The notes under the pieces are model-generated. The model saw only the letters and a program-made list of their open reading frames with translations, made no database searches and had not been told where the DNA came from. From assembly GCA_020466095.1 (NCBI GenBank), contig CM035808.1, positions 76,913,026 through 76,977,025 of the forward strand: a stretch of 64,000 nt of DNA. The letters are read 5' to 3'. Shown one piece after another: positions 39,221 through 50,757 of the stretch. The stretch's first letter is position 1. The number at the start of each line of letters is the position of its first letter. The position numbers and the translations under genes are program-made. This stretch comes from Chlorops oryzae (taxonomy: Eukaryota > Arthropoda > Insecta > Diptera > Chloropidae).

Positions 39221-40062
39221 TATATAATATATTCGATTTTTGTCTTTTAGTTTAAGTTTTTGTTTTAAGAAATTACTGCATTTGACACTGTGAGTGTCCA
39301 AGGCAAATATGTCAATGTATGCTGTACAGAGTGTGATAGGTTTTTCTCTGCGTTGGATTGGACAGTTCTTTGATATATTAGAAAGTTTAGTTTTATGTCG
39401 GTCTGGATTGTCTTTCATGGTTTTAGTTTCTATGGTTTGGTAAAGTGCAAGAATTTTTGCTTTGGTTTTAAAATTTTCGAGTAGGCTGTTGTTGTTAGTT
39501 GTGTAAAGTATTCTATCGTTTGTATCTATTTTATTAACTATTGTGTTAGATAAGTAGATTCCTTTTGAAATTTCTGGGATTGGTATTAATAATTCTTGTT
39601 CAGGAAAGTTGATATTTATCCTTCGTATGACCTCTGATCGGGCTGGAAAACTTATTGAGAATGGTCTTGGGAAATCTAAAATTTTTAAGAATTTGTATGT
39701 TTTTGAAAAGCTTGGTCTTATTAGGAAAAAACTGTTGGGGTTATTTTATTCAATGATGCAGTTTAATAAAATCAAGGCCGATGATGTCGTCACAATGCAT
39801 TGGAAAGTTGTCCTGAACAACTTGAAATGCATGATTTAAATTATATCTATTCAATAATATAGAGCAATTTACAAAAACTGATGTCGTAACAGTTCCTTCT
39901 TCGATTCCTGTTAAATTAAATGTGAACTGTTGATTGATTCGTTTAGTTTGAACACAATGTTATTTAATGAAACTGATGTCGGAGCCTGTGTCTAACAAAA
40001 ATGTATTTTCCGATTGATTCGAAGAAATTCTTGAGATACCTGCGTCTAGTTTTGGATAAATG
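39221..40062 (-). pseudogene. Element E protease and linker
   Basis: A DTG protease start is readable near 40000-39970 (ENTFLLDTGSDISFIK then stop), followed by TGIEEGTV in the next block and RIKINF...IPIPEISKGIY-like linker pieces to 39221. This conserved DTG segment is what element B lacks. Several stops are present. Confidence 0.7.
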
Positions 40063-41390
40063 TCCCCAGTTGGGCTTCCTGGGGGATGTGATTTTCCCGA
40101 GTTGGCTTCAATAGAAAGGACGTTGCCTGATTTTGACCCACGTCCACGGCCTCTATTATATTGGTTTTATCTATTATTATTATTTTTAATATTTTAATAT
40201 CGAATATATTGTGTACAACCGCCACGCCCACGACAACGGCCTCTGTTTTTAGAGAAACCGCCCCTTCTGTAAGAGTTGCCGCGTTTATTAATTGCCAAAA
40301 TTGTCTTTGCTTCAGATGTGTTATTAGAACTGTTAACAAACTTTGCCAGTGCCTCGTTCATTTTATCGAAATTGCCTGATTCCATTATTTATTTCTCCCT
40401 ATGGGTGCTTGTATTTTTAGATAACGCTCTTACAGCAGTTGCTGTTGAATATTTAGTCGCAAGGTGCGGGTTAATTCCACCTGTTATATATGCGTTTTGT
40501 AATGACTTTGTCAATTCTTCGATTTCGTTGAAAAAGCTTTCTGCACTTTTGTTGTATTGTTAAGTGTTCAGTAATTTTGCTGTCAATACTTCTACTGATT
40601 CTCCTTTTACTCCTGTTCTAGGTTTTTGAATCACTTGTGCTATAGTGGATTAATTTTTCACGACATTTCTTACTGTGCCTTTTAGTTTAGTTTTAATTAA
40701 GGTGATAGCTATTCGTTCATGTTCGCCTTTTATGAGCTTAACCAGATCGATTGCCTACAGAAAAGTTTGTAAGTTCTCATGTTTGCCATCAAAGTCTGGG
40801 ATAAGTTTACTGGCGCTATTGAGAAAATCTTCAACAGATGCCATTTGAGGTGGTGCTTTGATGTCAGTTTCGGAGCCTAAATCTTCGGTTAATATTTAGT
40901 TAAAGATTGTCGTAAGATCGGTAGGTACTTCGTCCTCAAATGTGAATTTTTTCAATAAGTATGAAAACCGTTGTTTTAAATTGTGGAAAGTGCTTTCGGC
41001 TTTGATTTTTATGATCTTCTGTCAGCAAAGCAAGATAAGTTTTAAGTATAGCCGCTATGCTATTATGCTGTTATATTAAATTATTTAAGTGTTTCGCTCT
41101 TGTTTTTGAAGAAGGTATTTGTTTTTTATTTAAGCACTTGTAGGACTCATTAAGTTGTCATATGTAATGGTTCAATTTTTGTTGTATTGTTTCCTACTTT
41201 ACTGGACTTGACATTTGACAGGGGGGGTAAAACTGTGTTAATATGTTTTAAGCACTGCGAGGCTGGGGTGTGTCTTAAAGTTCTGAAAGATCCCAATGAC
41301 TCTATCACTTCTATTGTGAAAGTTTATTTTCCATTAGGAGTTGATGTCAGATCATTAAAGAATATCAAAATCATAACTTTTATAGTTCGA
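40063..41390 (-). pseudogene. gag: Element E Gag remnants
   Basis: In pieces: SASKLIPDFDGKHENLQ near 40800, IKTKLKGTVRNVV near 40690, NAYITGGINPHLATKYSTAT near 40470, NFDKMNEALAKFVNSS near 40360, then the Arg/Gly tail (NSYRRGGFSKNRGRCRGRGG). Order and wording match element B Gag. Frame changes and stops are frequent. Confidence 0.78.
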
Positions 41391-41394
41391 ATTT

Positions 41395-41605
41395 TTCCTA
41401 GATCCTGTGCTTTGCTCTTATATTTCTTTTTTAAATTTTTGTTATAATGCTGGTAAAGCTTTAAGGCAAGTTTTATGCTTGCCAAAAAGATTAAGACGAT
41501 TCAGAGGATTTCAATTGTTTTTGTATTGAAGGTTTCTATTGTTGTTTCCACCTTATTAATGACGTTCGCTTATGGGTCAGGAATTTAAGAGTTTTGTCCT
41601 CCCAT
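41395..41605 (-). pseudogene. Element E membrane mini-ORF (decayed)
   Basis: Starts MGGQNS at 41605, then a stop. The same frame continues ANVINKVETTIETFNTKTIE, a stop, and IVLIFLASIKLALKLYQHYN followed by KNLKKKYKSKAQ. Topology (hydrophilic N-terminus, one membrane helix, basic LKKKY tail) and position just upstream of gag match 8514-8711 in B and 48744-48890 in F. Met-Gly-x-x-x-Ser at the start fits an N-myristoylation site. Two or more stop codons interrupt it. Confidence 0.6.
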
Positions 41606-41847
41606 TATGAATTGTATGAAGTTGAGGACATAAAATTTTTATCCTTATATTCCTCAATCGTTAGTGGTCTTGGATCAGCACGTGGGTGTGCTAGTGCTGC
41701 CTCAGATGCTAGTGATGCTTCAGAAGGATACCTAAGGATTATTCTTCAACAGGACATCAGGATATTGTAGCAGGATACTGCAGCAGAATACCTTAGATAT
41801 TTTGGCCGGATTTTTCCATCAGGTTGCCTCGCAGTTTTTTTTTTTTT
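41606..41847 (-). other. Element E leader
   Basis: Non-coding. It contains a short GGATA-type degenerate repeat (GGATACTGCAGCAGAATACC...) near 41725-41800 and a T13 run at 41835-41847. Confidence 0.5.
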
Positions 41848-41865
41848 CCTCAGGATTCTTCGCCA
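41848..41865 (-). promoter_or_regulatory. Element E primer-binding site
   Basis: In element orientation TGGCGAAGAATCCTGAGG follows the LTR end GGTTTTACA. It is similar to the TGGCGA... sites of elements B and F, supporting a shared tRNA primer. Confidence 0.75.
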
Positions 41866-42444
41866 TGTAAAACCTCAAAGTATATTTCAAGAAAATTTGT
41901 ATTTAAAATAAACTTTATTTAGTCAAGGATCGTATTCAGCTATTTCCAGAATCGGACGTCCTCAACTTTCGATGATTGATATTGTTCTGTGTGTTTGCTT
42001 TAAACATTTTAAGCTCTTATATGCTAATTCAAAAATAGGGAGAGTGCTGAACAGGCTGATAGAACCTTGTCTTGCCAAAAGTTGCTTATGCATGAAAAGC
42101 TTTTGATTCGTGGTTAGTTTTGATCACATAATTGCTTACGCAAAATATTGCCCAACTATCGAGCCTCGGTCTCGTAATTGTTTATACGTGATATTGACCA
42201 CCGGTCGAGCTTCGATCGCATAATTGTTTATGCGAAGGGTTATTGTCGAATTTGCAAGAATAACACCTCACACTTTTGGTTGACATGCATTGTGTAGTCA
42301 ACAACACAAGTGTGCTGCGCTTATGCTTACGCAGCTTATATTTAGGTAGAATTTCACAAGCCCGTTCTTGTGATCACCCGCATAAGGACGGTCTTTGAGG
42401 TGATAATGGGGCGCTGATGGCGCATTCATCACAACCATGCAACA
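41866..42444 (-). repeat. Element E 5' LTR
   Basis: TGTAAAACCTCAAAG...CATGCAACA in window orientation, 579 bp. AATAAAGTTTATTTT in element orientation near 41920 is a likely polyadenylation region. It holds diverged palindromic CGATCGAGCTTCGATCG units near 42150 and 42205. Its outer edge cuts into the BEL integrase C-terminus. Confidence 0.8.
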
Positions 42445-43870
42445 CCTGGGTATGTTTTTGTGATTCGTCCCAATGGCCATTGCAGGGTAGGTGCGTTGTC
42501 CTCTTTGATGATAACCATGTCGCCGCCTTGGATATTAGTTTTCCTCTCCCTCCATTTGTTCCTCAGTTGCAGTTGGCTCAAATAATTCAGCTGCCATTGC
42601 TTCCAAAATGTTTTCTTAATGCTTGTTATTTCCTTCACTCGTGTTCTTAGGCTCATTTTTCTTTCGGTGCAGTCAGCATCTACTTTTCAATTGATTGGTT
42701 CTCCGAAAAAAAAGTTGCCAGGAGTTAACACTTGAAGGTCATTTGGGTCTGCAGACAACGGGCTGAGTGGTCTAGAATGAATAAGACCCTCAATTTTGAT
42801 CACTACTGTTTCAAGTTGTTCGTAAGTGAGAGCCTTTGTTGAGGTGCTGCTGATAATTCGCTGTTTTGCAGCCTTTACGGTGGCCTCCTACTATCCACCA
42901 AAGTTTGGTACTCTTGGCGGAATGTAATGAAATTTTATTCCCTTTCCGCTGCATTCCTTCAAAATGGCATCTTTGGATGTGCTCGCGCGAACAGCCCGCG
43001 TAGCTCATTTAGCTCATTTTTGGCGCCCACAAAGTTCCTCTTAGGAACCGTCTCAGGAACCGTCTCAGGAACCGTCGTAACGCATCTAGGAATGCATCTG
43101 TCGTTAGGTCGGTCACTAGTTCCAAATGTAGGGCTTTGGTTGTGAAACATCAGAACTACGCCATGTAGGACCTCTGCGGTCGCTTTCCACGGATCTTGTA
43201 GTGAATCCAAAAAGGTCCACAGAAGTCTACTCCGGAGTTTATGAACGGTCTTGCTGGAGTTATTCGGCTCGCGGGTATGTTGCCAATGATCTGAATCATC
43301 AATTTTGGTTTTATTCTGGTGCACCTGATGCAATTTTGTGCCACTGAACGGGAAAATGTTTTTGCATTTGCGAGCCAGAATCTATGTCTTGATTGCGCTA
43401 ACAGAGCTTATGGTCCACAGTTCAGGTTCTCGATGTGAATAATTTTCATCAAAAATTTCACAATTTGATCATTGCATGGGAACAGCATTGGATGTTTCGT
43501 ACCGTACGATAGGTAAGCTGCATATTATCGCCCACTGATTCGTTGTTTGCCGTTCGTCTTAATGAAGGGAGAAATTTTGCTCACGGGACTAGCTTTGCTC
43601 ACTCTTTGGTGAGTTTTGACGTAAAGGCGATCATATTTAAACTCGGCACGTTGTATTGGTCGTCTAATGGTTATCAGTGCGGTTTCTAATTCGGGCACTG
43701 TCAATGTAATTTCGGAATGTCTTGGTGGCTTTCTGCTGTGAATGATTAATCGTAACAGAAAGCCTGTTATCCGTTGTAATGTTTTAAATTACCCATTGTG
43801 TCCAAACTGGTAGACTACGCTTCCGTCTTCCTCCGCGGTTGTCACAGCTGCAGTCATTGGTGTCCTTTTG
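42445..43870 (-). pseudogene. BEL/Pao integrase
   Basis: Readable segments include IHSRKPPRHSEITLTVPELE, RHRFWLANAKTFSRSVAQNC, RCTRIKPK, FINSGVDFCGPFWIH (first core Asp), GRGNSR-like remnants near 42960, LNELRGLF and the C-terminal KKTFWKQWQLNYLSQLQLRN, NIQGGDMVIIKEDN, LQWPLGRITKTYPG. BEL integrases normally continue about 30 residues more. The sequence instead runs into the element E LTR. Stops and frame changes abound. Confidence 0.82.
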
Positions 43871-44600
43871 AACTCCATGTTCTGTCTGTCGTCACCGATT
43901 GCCAACTCTTTGGAATGTTTTTGTTTCTCTTCTTTCCCGTGCAAGAACAGTAGACCATACAACCACAAATTGCAACCTCCCAGCTTTTTACTGCTCGTGA
44001 GAGTACGTCTGCTGGGTTATACTCAGAGCCAACATGGCGCCACTGGTGAACTGCAGTGCAATGCCGAGGTTGAATTTATCCAGGCAACTTCAATCCGTCA
44101 GTCTATACACAGCCATGTTTTTACCAAGTTAGATCCTCCATCAATCTATTGGCTAGTCTGGCACCCAAGACTGCAGCACAGAGTTCGAGGCGGGGTAGGG
44201 TTTGTCGCTTGAGAGAAGCCACTCGGGATTTGGCACATAATAACCTCACCAACATCTGTCCATTCTGGAATGTTGATCTTATGTATGCTGCGGCGCCAAA
44301 TGCCTTCTCTGAGGCGTCCGAAAAGACTTGCAGTTCAATTTTTGTTGGAACTTGACCCTTAAACATGTCTCTTTAAATCTGTAAGTTATTTACTTCCTCC
44401 AACTCATTCCAAAAGGTTGTCCATCGGTCCTGTGTACATTATGTCGTTCAATGATCTTCCAGATGACCCAAATTTTCGTATTTCCGAATGAACTTAATAT
44501 ATTGAATTTTTCTCTGTGGATTTCTTTCCAACCTTCGCTCAAGGGATAAGAATCTGTTGTATGCATTTTCATACGAGTCTCCCAGTGAATCTGGGTGAGC
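43871..44600 (-). pseudogene. BEL/Pao RNase H and RT remnants
   Basis: 44366-44121 reads PTKIELQVFSDASEKAFGAA, LLCAKSRVASLKRQTLPRLE and LCAAVLGARLANRL, the typical BEL RNase H-like block. 44572-44390 holds a scrap of the upstream region (YPLSEGWKEI; WNELEEVNNLQI). The RT palm expected between them is absent, so an internal deletion has removed it. Confidence 0.75.
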
Positions 44601-45300
44601 TAGAAAGGGTAATTTAACAACGTATCTGCCGTTTCCCTAGAAGCAAGTGTGTTCGGCGAAGTGTACTTCACACATTTTTTCTTGCTCTGATAGTTACCTT
44701 TTCGTAGCTGTAATTTCTTCCGTATCCCAGAGCCGCACCTCCAATTCGTCACTTTCTGTGCACATTCCACATGTTGCGTTTGATACATGACTTTCGTCTC
44801 GTTTTTCTGGAACGATCCACCCAAACACTGTGTTTTGCAAGATGTGTAATGTTTCGGTAATTCTCATCTGTCCCCTGGTTAACACCTGGTGGCAGCATTC
44901 TGCACCTAGCAATACGTCAATCTTGTCCGGTCGGTTGAATTCTGGATCAACCAGTGCCATGTTGTCTGGTATTGGCCAGTTCTGAATGTTGATTTTATGA
45001 GAAGGCTGTTGTGACATAATATGTGGTAATACACCTGCCTCTATTCGTGTGTTAAAGCCATTGATTCTAGATTGCATGGCGACATTTACTCGACTTCTTA
45101 CATAGTCGTGACTTGATCTAATGCCATTGATATGAATTGGTTACATCTCAGTGTTGATGCCAAGACGTTTGACTAACCTTTCCGTTACACAATTGACATG
45201 ACTTGTTGTGTTTTTTTGTGCATCGTCTTCACGTAAAATTTTTGGAATCATCTCCTGGTTTCATGCAATTAAGACAATATTTTTGCTTTTTTATGTATTG
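44601..45300 (-). pseudogene. BEL/Pao protease (DUF1758-like)
   Basis: 45077-44694 reads VLPHIMSQQPSHKINIQNWP, PDKIDVLLGAECCHQVL and ILQNTVFGWIV, wording typical of the BEL aspartic protease (DILLGAD... TVFGWIV). Its N-terminus and active-site region between 45080 and 45300 are degraded. Confidence 0.75.
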
Positions 45301-46605
45301 TTATCGATCCGAAGGCGACTGTTTTAGGAATTCCTTGCATGCAAACAATTGATGCTTCCCCTTTTTGCACATGTCGCATGAATCTATTTTGGTACCTTTT
45401 GATTTGACTGAGGAACAAACTTTTGAGCTGCCACCTGTTTTCAATCCTTTTGCATCCATAGCCTGGAACTGATTCTCCACGAATTGTAGAAACGTTTTCA
45501 TTGTTTGTAACTCTCTAGGGTTTGATAGCGATTGTTCGTAGCGCAGGCGAATTGTAGAATCCAGTTTTTTACTTAATAAATGGAGTAGCCTTGGATCCCA
45601 ATTCCCTGTGTCTACGCGCAATTTTATTAAGGCAAATAGGCACTATTGTGTGGTATCGTGAAGCATTTTGGTGTTATCGACTAAAGAAGTTGATGGCGTT
45701 GGTATTGTGTCTGTCTAGTAGAATTTTCCAAGCTGCCTCAAAATTTTCTCCAATGAATGAGAAATATTTGATTAAGTTTCCAGCTTCCCCCACCACACGT
45801 GTTTTCAGATACCACATTTTTTGTACATTTGAAAGAGGCTGATTGATTACTAGTTGGATAAACAGCTCATAAAATTCTTGTTATTTAATGCAACTGCCGT
45901 CGAATTTTGTTGTTGTTGATTTCGGTAGTATTATAGCGTCTGGATTGGCTGCTGTGTTTGCACATGCTGATGTTCTACTATTTTCCAATTACAGTGATTG
46001 GCGAACTAGTTTTTGCAGTGAGATATACTGCTCAATATTGTATCCATGCAACTCCAGATTTTCAAATGTTTCATATATTGAAAAATTAATGTTTTCAATA
46101 TTTTCCCACAAGTTTTTGACGATGGGAATGTACAGAATGTCTCTGAGAGAACGATGCAGCGACGTCTCCTGACGCCTTCTGACATCTAACTTATTTGGTG
46201 AAATTGTCATCTGCTGTGGCAGTTGGAAGCACCTGTTTTGTGTTACTCGGTTGTCCTTTGGTATTAGACTTTGAAGCTGTAGGTTGTGGTTTTGCGGTGG
46301 TTAGCCCTCGAATGGTTAACTCAAATTTCTTACTTACTTCTTACGTACTTGTTAACGACTTCCAATATAGATTGGAAGTAACCCTTTGTGAAGTAGTCGT
46401 AGTCCGAAGGTGGATTTTAAAGTTCGCGAATGATGGTGTCGATTTTTTCAAAGTTTGTCCATTCTTCGTTTAATCTTTCCATACGTTCTTTATAAAATTG
46501 CAAAGTTTTTTTTGGGAGAGTATCGTTGTTGAAATTCCGGATTATTGTTTCAATGTTGCCGCCGATTTGCTTTTGTTGCGATACTAGTTGCTCGAATGCT
46601 TCCAT
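45301..46605 (-). pseudogene. gag: BEL/Pao Gag
   Basis: The start (MEAFEQLVSQQKQIGGNIET, FNNDTLPKKTLQFYKERMER) lies at 46605-46420. A middle block (LYIPIVKNLWENIENINFSI) is near 46140. The C-terminal block 45621-45301 (DPRLLHLLSKKLDSTIRLRY; FLQFVENQFQAMDA) ends with a zinc-knuckle-like CDMCKKGKHQLFACKEF. Each block is in a different frame. Confidence 0.78.
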
Positions 46606-46639
46606 TTTTATTGAGCTGATGATGTAAGGTGATGACAGA

Positions 46640-46965
46640 TGCACAGTCTTTGGTTATTTGAATATCTGATGATATTAGAGACACCCAGTCTTTGATGGTT
46701 TGAGAATATGATGATCACCGAGCTGCGATAACGAGAGACACGGTGAATTGAGAATATTATGATCGACGAACTGATAGTAAATACACAGGCTGTGATGGTT
46801 CGAGAATATGATGATCTACGAACTGCGATTTAAGACACAGCGGCTGTGATGGTTCGGGAGTATGATGAACGATGAACTGCGATTAAAGACACACAGTCTT
46901 TGATGGTTTGAGAATATGATGATCGATGATCTGCGGTTAAAGACACACAGTTGATGATGATTAAC
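46640..46965. repeat. About 63-bp minisatellite, five diverged units
   Basis: Units contain a conserved string TGATGGTTTGAGAATATGATGATC followed by (G/C)A(A/T)CTGCGAT and AAGACACA. Copies start near 46655, 46715, 46785, 46850 and 46905. It lies in the BEL leader between gag and its missing LTR, and is non-coding. Confidence 0.8.
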
Positions 46966-47670
46966 GATTGAGGACACCTTGTCCTTGTTTCCACGCCTTC
47001 TGTATAAGGATCGTCCTGTTGATCCTTAGTCCAATTTATTTAACTCCTTGAAGTGTGTGCTTCTTTGATAGTCAAAGAACGTATACACCTTGTTAACACT
47101 TGTACATAAACTAGGTTAGCTGATTGTTTTAAATCCTGTTTGGAACACTTTGCGACAAAGGTACTTGAACCAAGTCGCAGTCTTCAGAAAGAACGCTTGA
47201 AATTGCTTCGCATTCAAACTGAAAATTGAAGTTTATTGAAGTATGTGCGCCTTTTTGTAGTAAAAATAATGCTTAGTCTATTATTTATACTATATACAAA
47301 GTTTTATGTTAATTATGCCAGCTATGCACAATCAAGGAATAACGAAAGGTTTGGCTGCCGTTTATCAGCCTTGACTGTGGAATGCTTCTCAGATGACAAT
47401 GTTGCAATTTGATTCCTCAGCTCCCGCAACTTTGGGAACGCAATTTTGATTTCAGGCGGCACGTGCAGGTCTTAACAGATTAAATCGACGAAAATTGATT
47501 TTGCCAAGTTCATTTTACCAAAAAATACCGAATAAAAAACCTTTTTATCACAAATTAACTTTTAAAGAAACATATTTACATTTTATTCTTAAAAAAAAAA
47601 CCTAAATTTTGTTATTTTAGATTTAAAAAAATTTTTATTTCAACAAAGTTTGAACCCATACGCAAGAGCC
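46966..47670. other. Unassigned sequence between BEL and element F
   Basis: No gene is visible. It may contain the BEL 5' LTR, but no second copy is present for comparison. Confidence 0.4.
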
Positions 47671-48510
47671 AATGTTAGCTAGCTAGGACACGCGGATCCG
47701 TTCACAGACCGATCGATTTAACAGAGGAGGAATTCGTCCTGTAACTGAGAATTAACATTAAAATTTTACAGCATCTGAGAGGAAAAATGCTCTCGTCATT
47801 ATGTCTACAACATTTATAAGGCTTATGAAAGTCTTCGCTATGTTGACAATGTAGTGTAGTATATTTTTACTAAAGCAACTAATCCGATACATTGCTGCAA
47901 CTTCCTTCGTTGCGTCAATCATACATTGTTCCAACTTTGAAATCAATAAATTCATACATTGTTGCAATCAGTTCAATCCGAACAAAGTAGCAATACTTCC
48001 AATCCAATCAATATTCAAATTCCAAAGAAGAATAACAAGCTCAGTCACTGGGTCCGCAAGACTATTTACTTCTTTTGCGCTTGTTCTGTTCTAAAGAATC
48101 CAATCATAATTCGGAAACAAAAGCGCTTCAGTTTGCTTTGCTTCTGTTCATTAATTTTTTTCCAATGCGTTTTGGCAGCGTCTAAAAGTAAATCGCTTTC
48201 ATTGCAGCGATCGATCGAAGGCATTGGGACATTGCACTGTGGCTTCACTTTGAGCTACGCTTTGACTGCTTACATTCATTTCTTAAAAGCTGCATTGCTT
48301 TCGCATATGACAAAATAAAAATCATGATAAGCAATCACCATTATTAGCTCATTAAGTAATTGTTAAGAATTTGGTAGCATACACAATTTCTCTTTTAATA
48401 GGATTTAAATAGTATATTAGCTCGAAAATATTTAGAATAAAGGGACAGTCAAATTTGACTTTCGAGTCGATAATTCTCGCTTATTTTATTTAAAAAGTAA
48501 AATCATTAAA
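47671..48510 (+). repeat. Probable element F 5' LTR
   Basis: The left edge is taken as TGTTAGCTAGCTAGGAC at about 47673 and the right edge at 48510, because the primer-binding site TGGCGATCC starts at 48511. AATAAA occurs near 48314. No second copy exists in the window, so the left edge is a guess. Confidence 0.35.
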
Positions 48511-48528
48511 TGGCGATCCTAGCCAGAT
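48511..48528 (+). promoter_or_regulatory. Element F primer-binding site
   Basis: TGGCGATCCTAGCCAGAT, similar to the sites of elements B and E. Confidence 0.6.
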
Positions 48529-48743
48529 TGATCCTGCGGTGTTCGAAGTATCCATTCAAATCCTCGGGCGTTATCTATAAAGTTTAAAAGGACCAAAAGA
48601 ACGATAAAAAAACTCATTTTGAAAGAAAGGATTCTGAAAAATGAAAAAAAATGAAAAAGGACACATGAAAAAGTGAAGCAAAGTGAAAAAGGACACATGA
48701 AAAGCTGAAAAAAAATTAAAAATAATAAATATAAACTTCATAA

Positions 48744-48890
48744 ATGGGGAAATCCGAGAGCAAAGTTCAGGCTGCAGAGAATACAGGACAAGTCACAAAT
48801 GATATTATAATACAACAGGACTTTAATCTTACGTCCTTCATGTATATAATAATTGGATTTCTCGTTATAAATATTAAAATAAAAATTTAG
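48744..48890 (+). CDS. Element F membrane mini-protein with myristoylation-like start
   Basis: 48 codons from ATG 48744: MGKSESKVQAAENTGQ, then NDIIIQQDFNLTS and a hydrophobic segment (FMYIIIGFLVIN) ending IKIKI. Gly2 and Ser6 form an MGxxxS N-myristoylation pattern. It occupies the same position as the mini-ORFs of B and E, though here it ends early, without the LKKKY tail. It is open in an otherwise decayed element, but it is short, so that alone is weak evidence for function. Confidence 0.5.
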   Translation: MGKSESKVQAAENTGQVTNDIIIQQDFNLTSFMYIIIGFLVINIKIKI

Positions 48891-48896
48891 AAAATA

Positions 48897-49360
48897 TGCC
48901 ACCGGCAATTAAAGAAAAAATACGCACGTGAAACAAATTTAAAAGGAAGCGGCCAAAATCGCTACTTTGAGTCCGCAGTTATTGAAAAGTGAATCTCTTT
49001 ACCAATTTTTCTTGTGAACAATGGACTTCCAAAGTGGCTACATAAACTTTTTGAAAAATTAAAGAAAATCTGAAAGTGTAATAACAACATTGATATTGCA
49101 AATGAGATTGAATTTGATCTCATCGCGCAATTCGGAAATGAACTAGTCATAAATATGTGCAAAATAAAGGACAACATTATTTATCTAGAAGTCATGAGCA
49201 CACAAGATATCATAAGAATTTTCGTAGCTGACGCAAAAAAATAATCAATTTTAAAGAAGAAGTGCCTCCCCCCCTGAGGCCCAACAGACCCCAACGATTG
49301 GGAATGGGGGCTGCGATAAATTGTCGACGAGACATCGACAAGCCTGCAGTAAGGAGTCAT
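48897..49360 (+). pseudogene. Extra coding-like stretch between mini-ORF and gag in element F
   Basis: In one or two frames the sequence reads MPPAIKEKIRT, then SGQNRYFESAVIEK, LVNNGLPKWLHKLFEKLKK, NEIEFDLIAQFGNELVINMC, IKDNIIYLEVMSTQDIIRIF and VADAKK, with stops between, and then a Pro-rich KEEVPPPPEAQQTP. It looks like a decayed protein of about 130 residues. Element B has no counterpart at this position; its extra ORF lies upstream of the mini-ORF. Not recognised. Confidence 0.35.
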
Positions 49361-49659
49361 CATGAATTTTTAAAGCTGAGTACTACATTTATAATCTAAA
49401 TTATGAAGGAAAATTTATATATAGATACGTTAGTTTTGAGATTTTTGGTCAATAAAGGTAAGCACATTTTGAGTTTTACGATTGAGGTACCATAAGACAT
49501 TGTAAATTTATAAGAGTTTGTAAACAAAATAAATATTTGATATCGATGACTTACTCGAAGAATTAATTTTAAAACGTTATGTGTATGTGTAACAAAATAC
49601 AATTTTTAATATTTAGTCATTTTTCAAAATAAAATAATGTTCTCCAACAAAACCTTGAT

Positions 49660-50757
49660 ATATCGAATTGGTGTCTGACGGAATCTTAAGGTCTTTGGAC
49701 ACTATAAAAAATAGAATTGAAGCAATCACAATAAATTTTCATAGGGTATTTAAATGCATAAATAAGGAAAAAATACCAAGTCCTAGCACCCTCGATAAAC
49801 ATTTAAAAAAGCTAAGAGCAAAACATAATAAATTTGCACATATTTGTAGTTAATTTGTTACAAAATTAACACCTCAACACAAAAAAGAGGTGGGGGAAAA
49901 ATTTATCAAGTTAAAAAAACAATTAACAACTATTTTGGATAGAATTGGCATTTCAAAAAGACCACCAGAATCATTTGAAAAATATTTCAATATCGGATTT
50001 GAGTCAGCACATTATAATTTATGACATAGAAGCGGATATATCAGTCCTATTAAGATATATGTCAGTAAAAAACAAAACGCCTCAATCAGTGGCAAAATTT
50101 CTTTGCAATACTGGCAAATTGTTGCCAGAGTTTGACGGCAAGTCAGAGAATCTGCAAAGCTTCATAGACGCGCTGCAGTTGGTAGGCCTCGCATGAGACA
50201 GTAGCAGTAAACCTTTTAAAAACAAAGCTTAAAGGTAGTGCATGTGATTTGATCTGCAATGAAAGTACCATTGCAGAAGTTATCGGAAAACTAAAAACCT
50301 CAGTTAAGGGCGAATCGACCGAAGCACTCACAGCCAAATTGCTTAATGTAAAGCAAAATAACAATGCCAATACCTGCGTTAAGGAAATTGAGGAGATCAC
50401 TTCCCTCCTTCAAACAGCTTATATAACCGAAGGCTTGCCTCAGGAGGTGGCAACGAAATACGCAACCCAAACGGAGGTCATAATCCTAAATTGACAAATA
50501 TTAAATTTCGAGGCGGAAATCGTGACGGCTATAATACCACAGTAACGGTTACAGCGGTTACACGATCTACCGTGGTAGAGAACAGAATTCTAATTTTCCT
50601 TTTTACGGTCATAACAATAATAACTACAATAATAACGGTAGTAACAGTGGCCAATACCTGCAACACAATGCTCGACCGATTGAAAATGAAGACTCGAATC
50701 AAGGAAACTTAATGTTTCTCCTGAGCAATGCAGGGGAACAACAATAGCAAGAACAGT
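49660..50757 (+). pseudogene. gag: Element F Gag
   Basis: Segments match B Gag: HRVFKCINKEKIPSPSTLDK, SVAKFLCNTGKLLPEFDGKS, LKGSACDLICNESTIAEVIG, LLNVKQNNNANTCVKEIEEI and ATKYATQTE. The tail in shifting frames has RGGNRDGYN and an Asn-rich run ending near 50750. Stops at 49852 and around 50195 and frame changes break it. Confidence 0.8.

Larger units (their letters stand above)
24585..42444 (-). mobile_element. Element E: decayed 412/mdg1-like retrotransposon holding a Helitron and a LINE in its 3' LTR
   Basis: The internal minus-strand domains (36327-41847) lie between a 5' LTR at 41866-42444 and a 3' LTR whose right edge at 36313 abuts a purine tract. The 3' LTR sequence continues leftward in three pieces (36203-36313; 30205-30391; 24585-24790) separated by a LINE and a Helitron. 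Homology of the pieces to 41990-42444 is clear. The far left end beyond 24585 no longer matches, so the U5 end is lost or replaced. Coding regions are full of stops. Confidence 0.75.
42445..46650 (-). mobile_element. Decayed BEL/Pao retrotransposon, truncated by element E
   Basis: Minus-strand pieces of BEL Gag, DUF1758-type protease, RNase H and integrase occur in the correct order. Most of the RT is deleted and the integrase C-terminus is cut off at 42445 by the element E LTR. No LTR of its own could be identified. An internal minisatellite lies at its 5' side. Confidence 0.82.
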
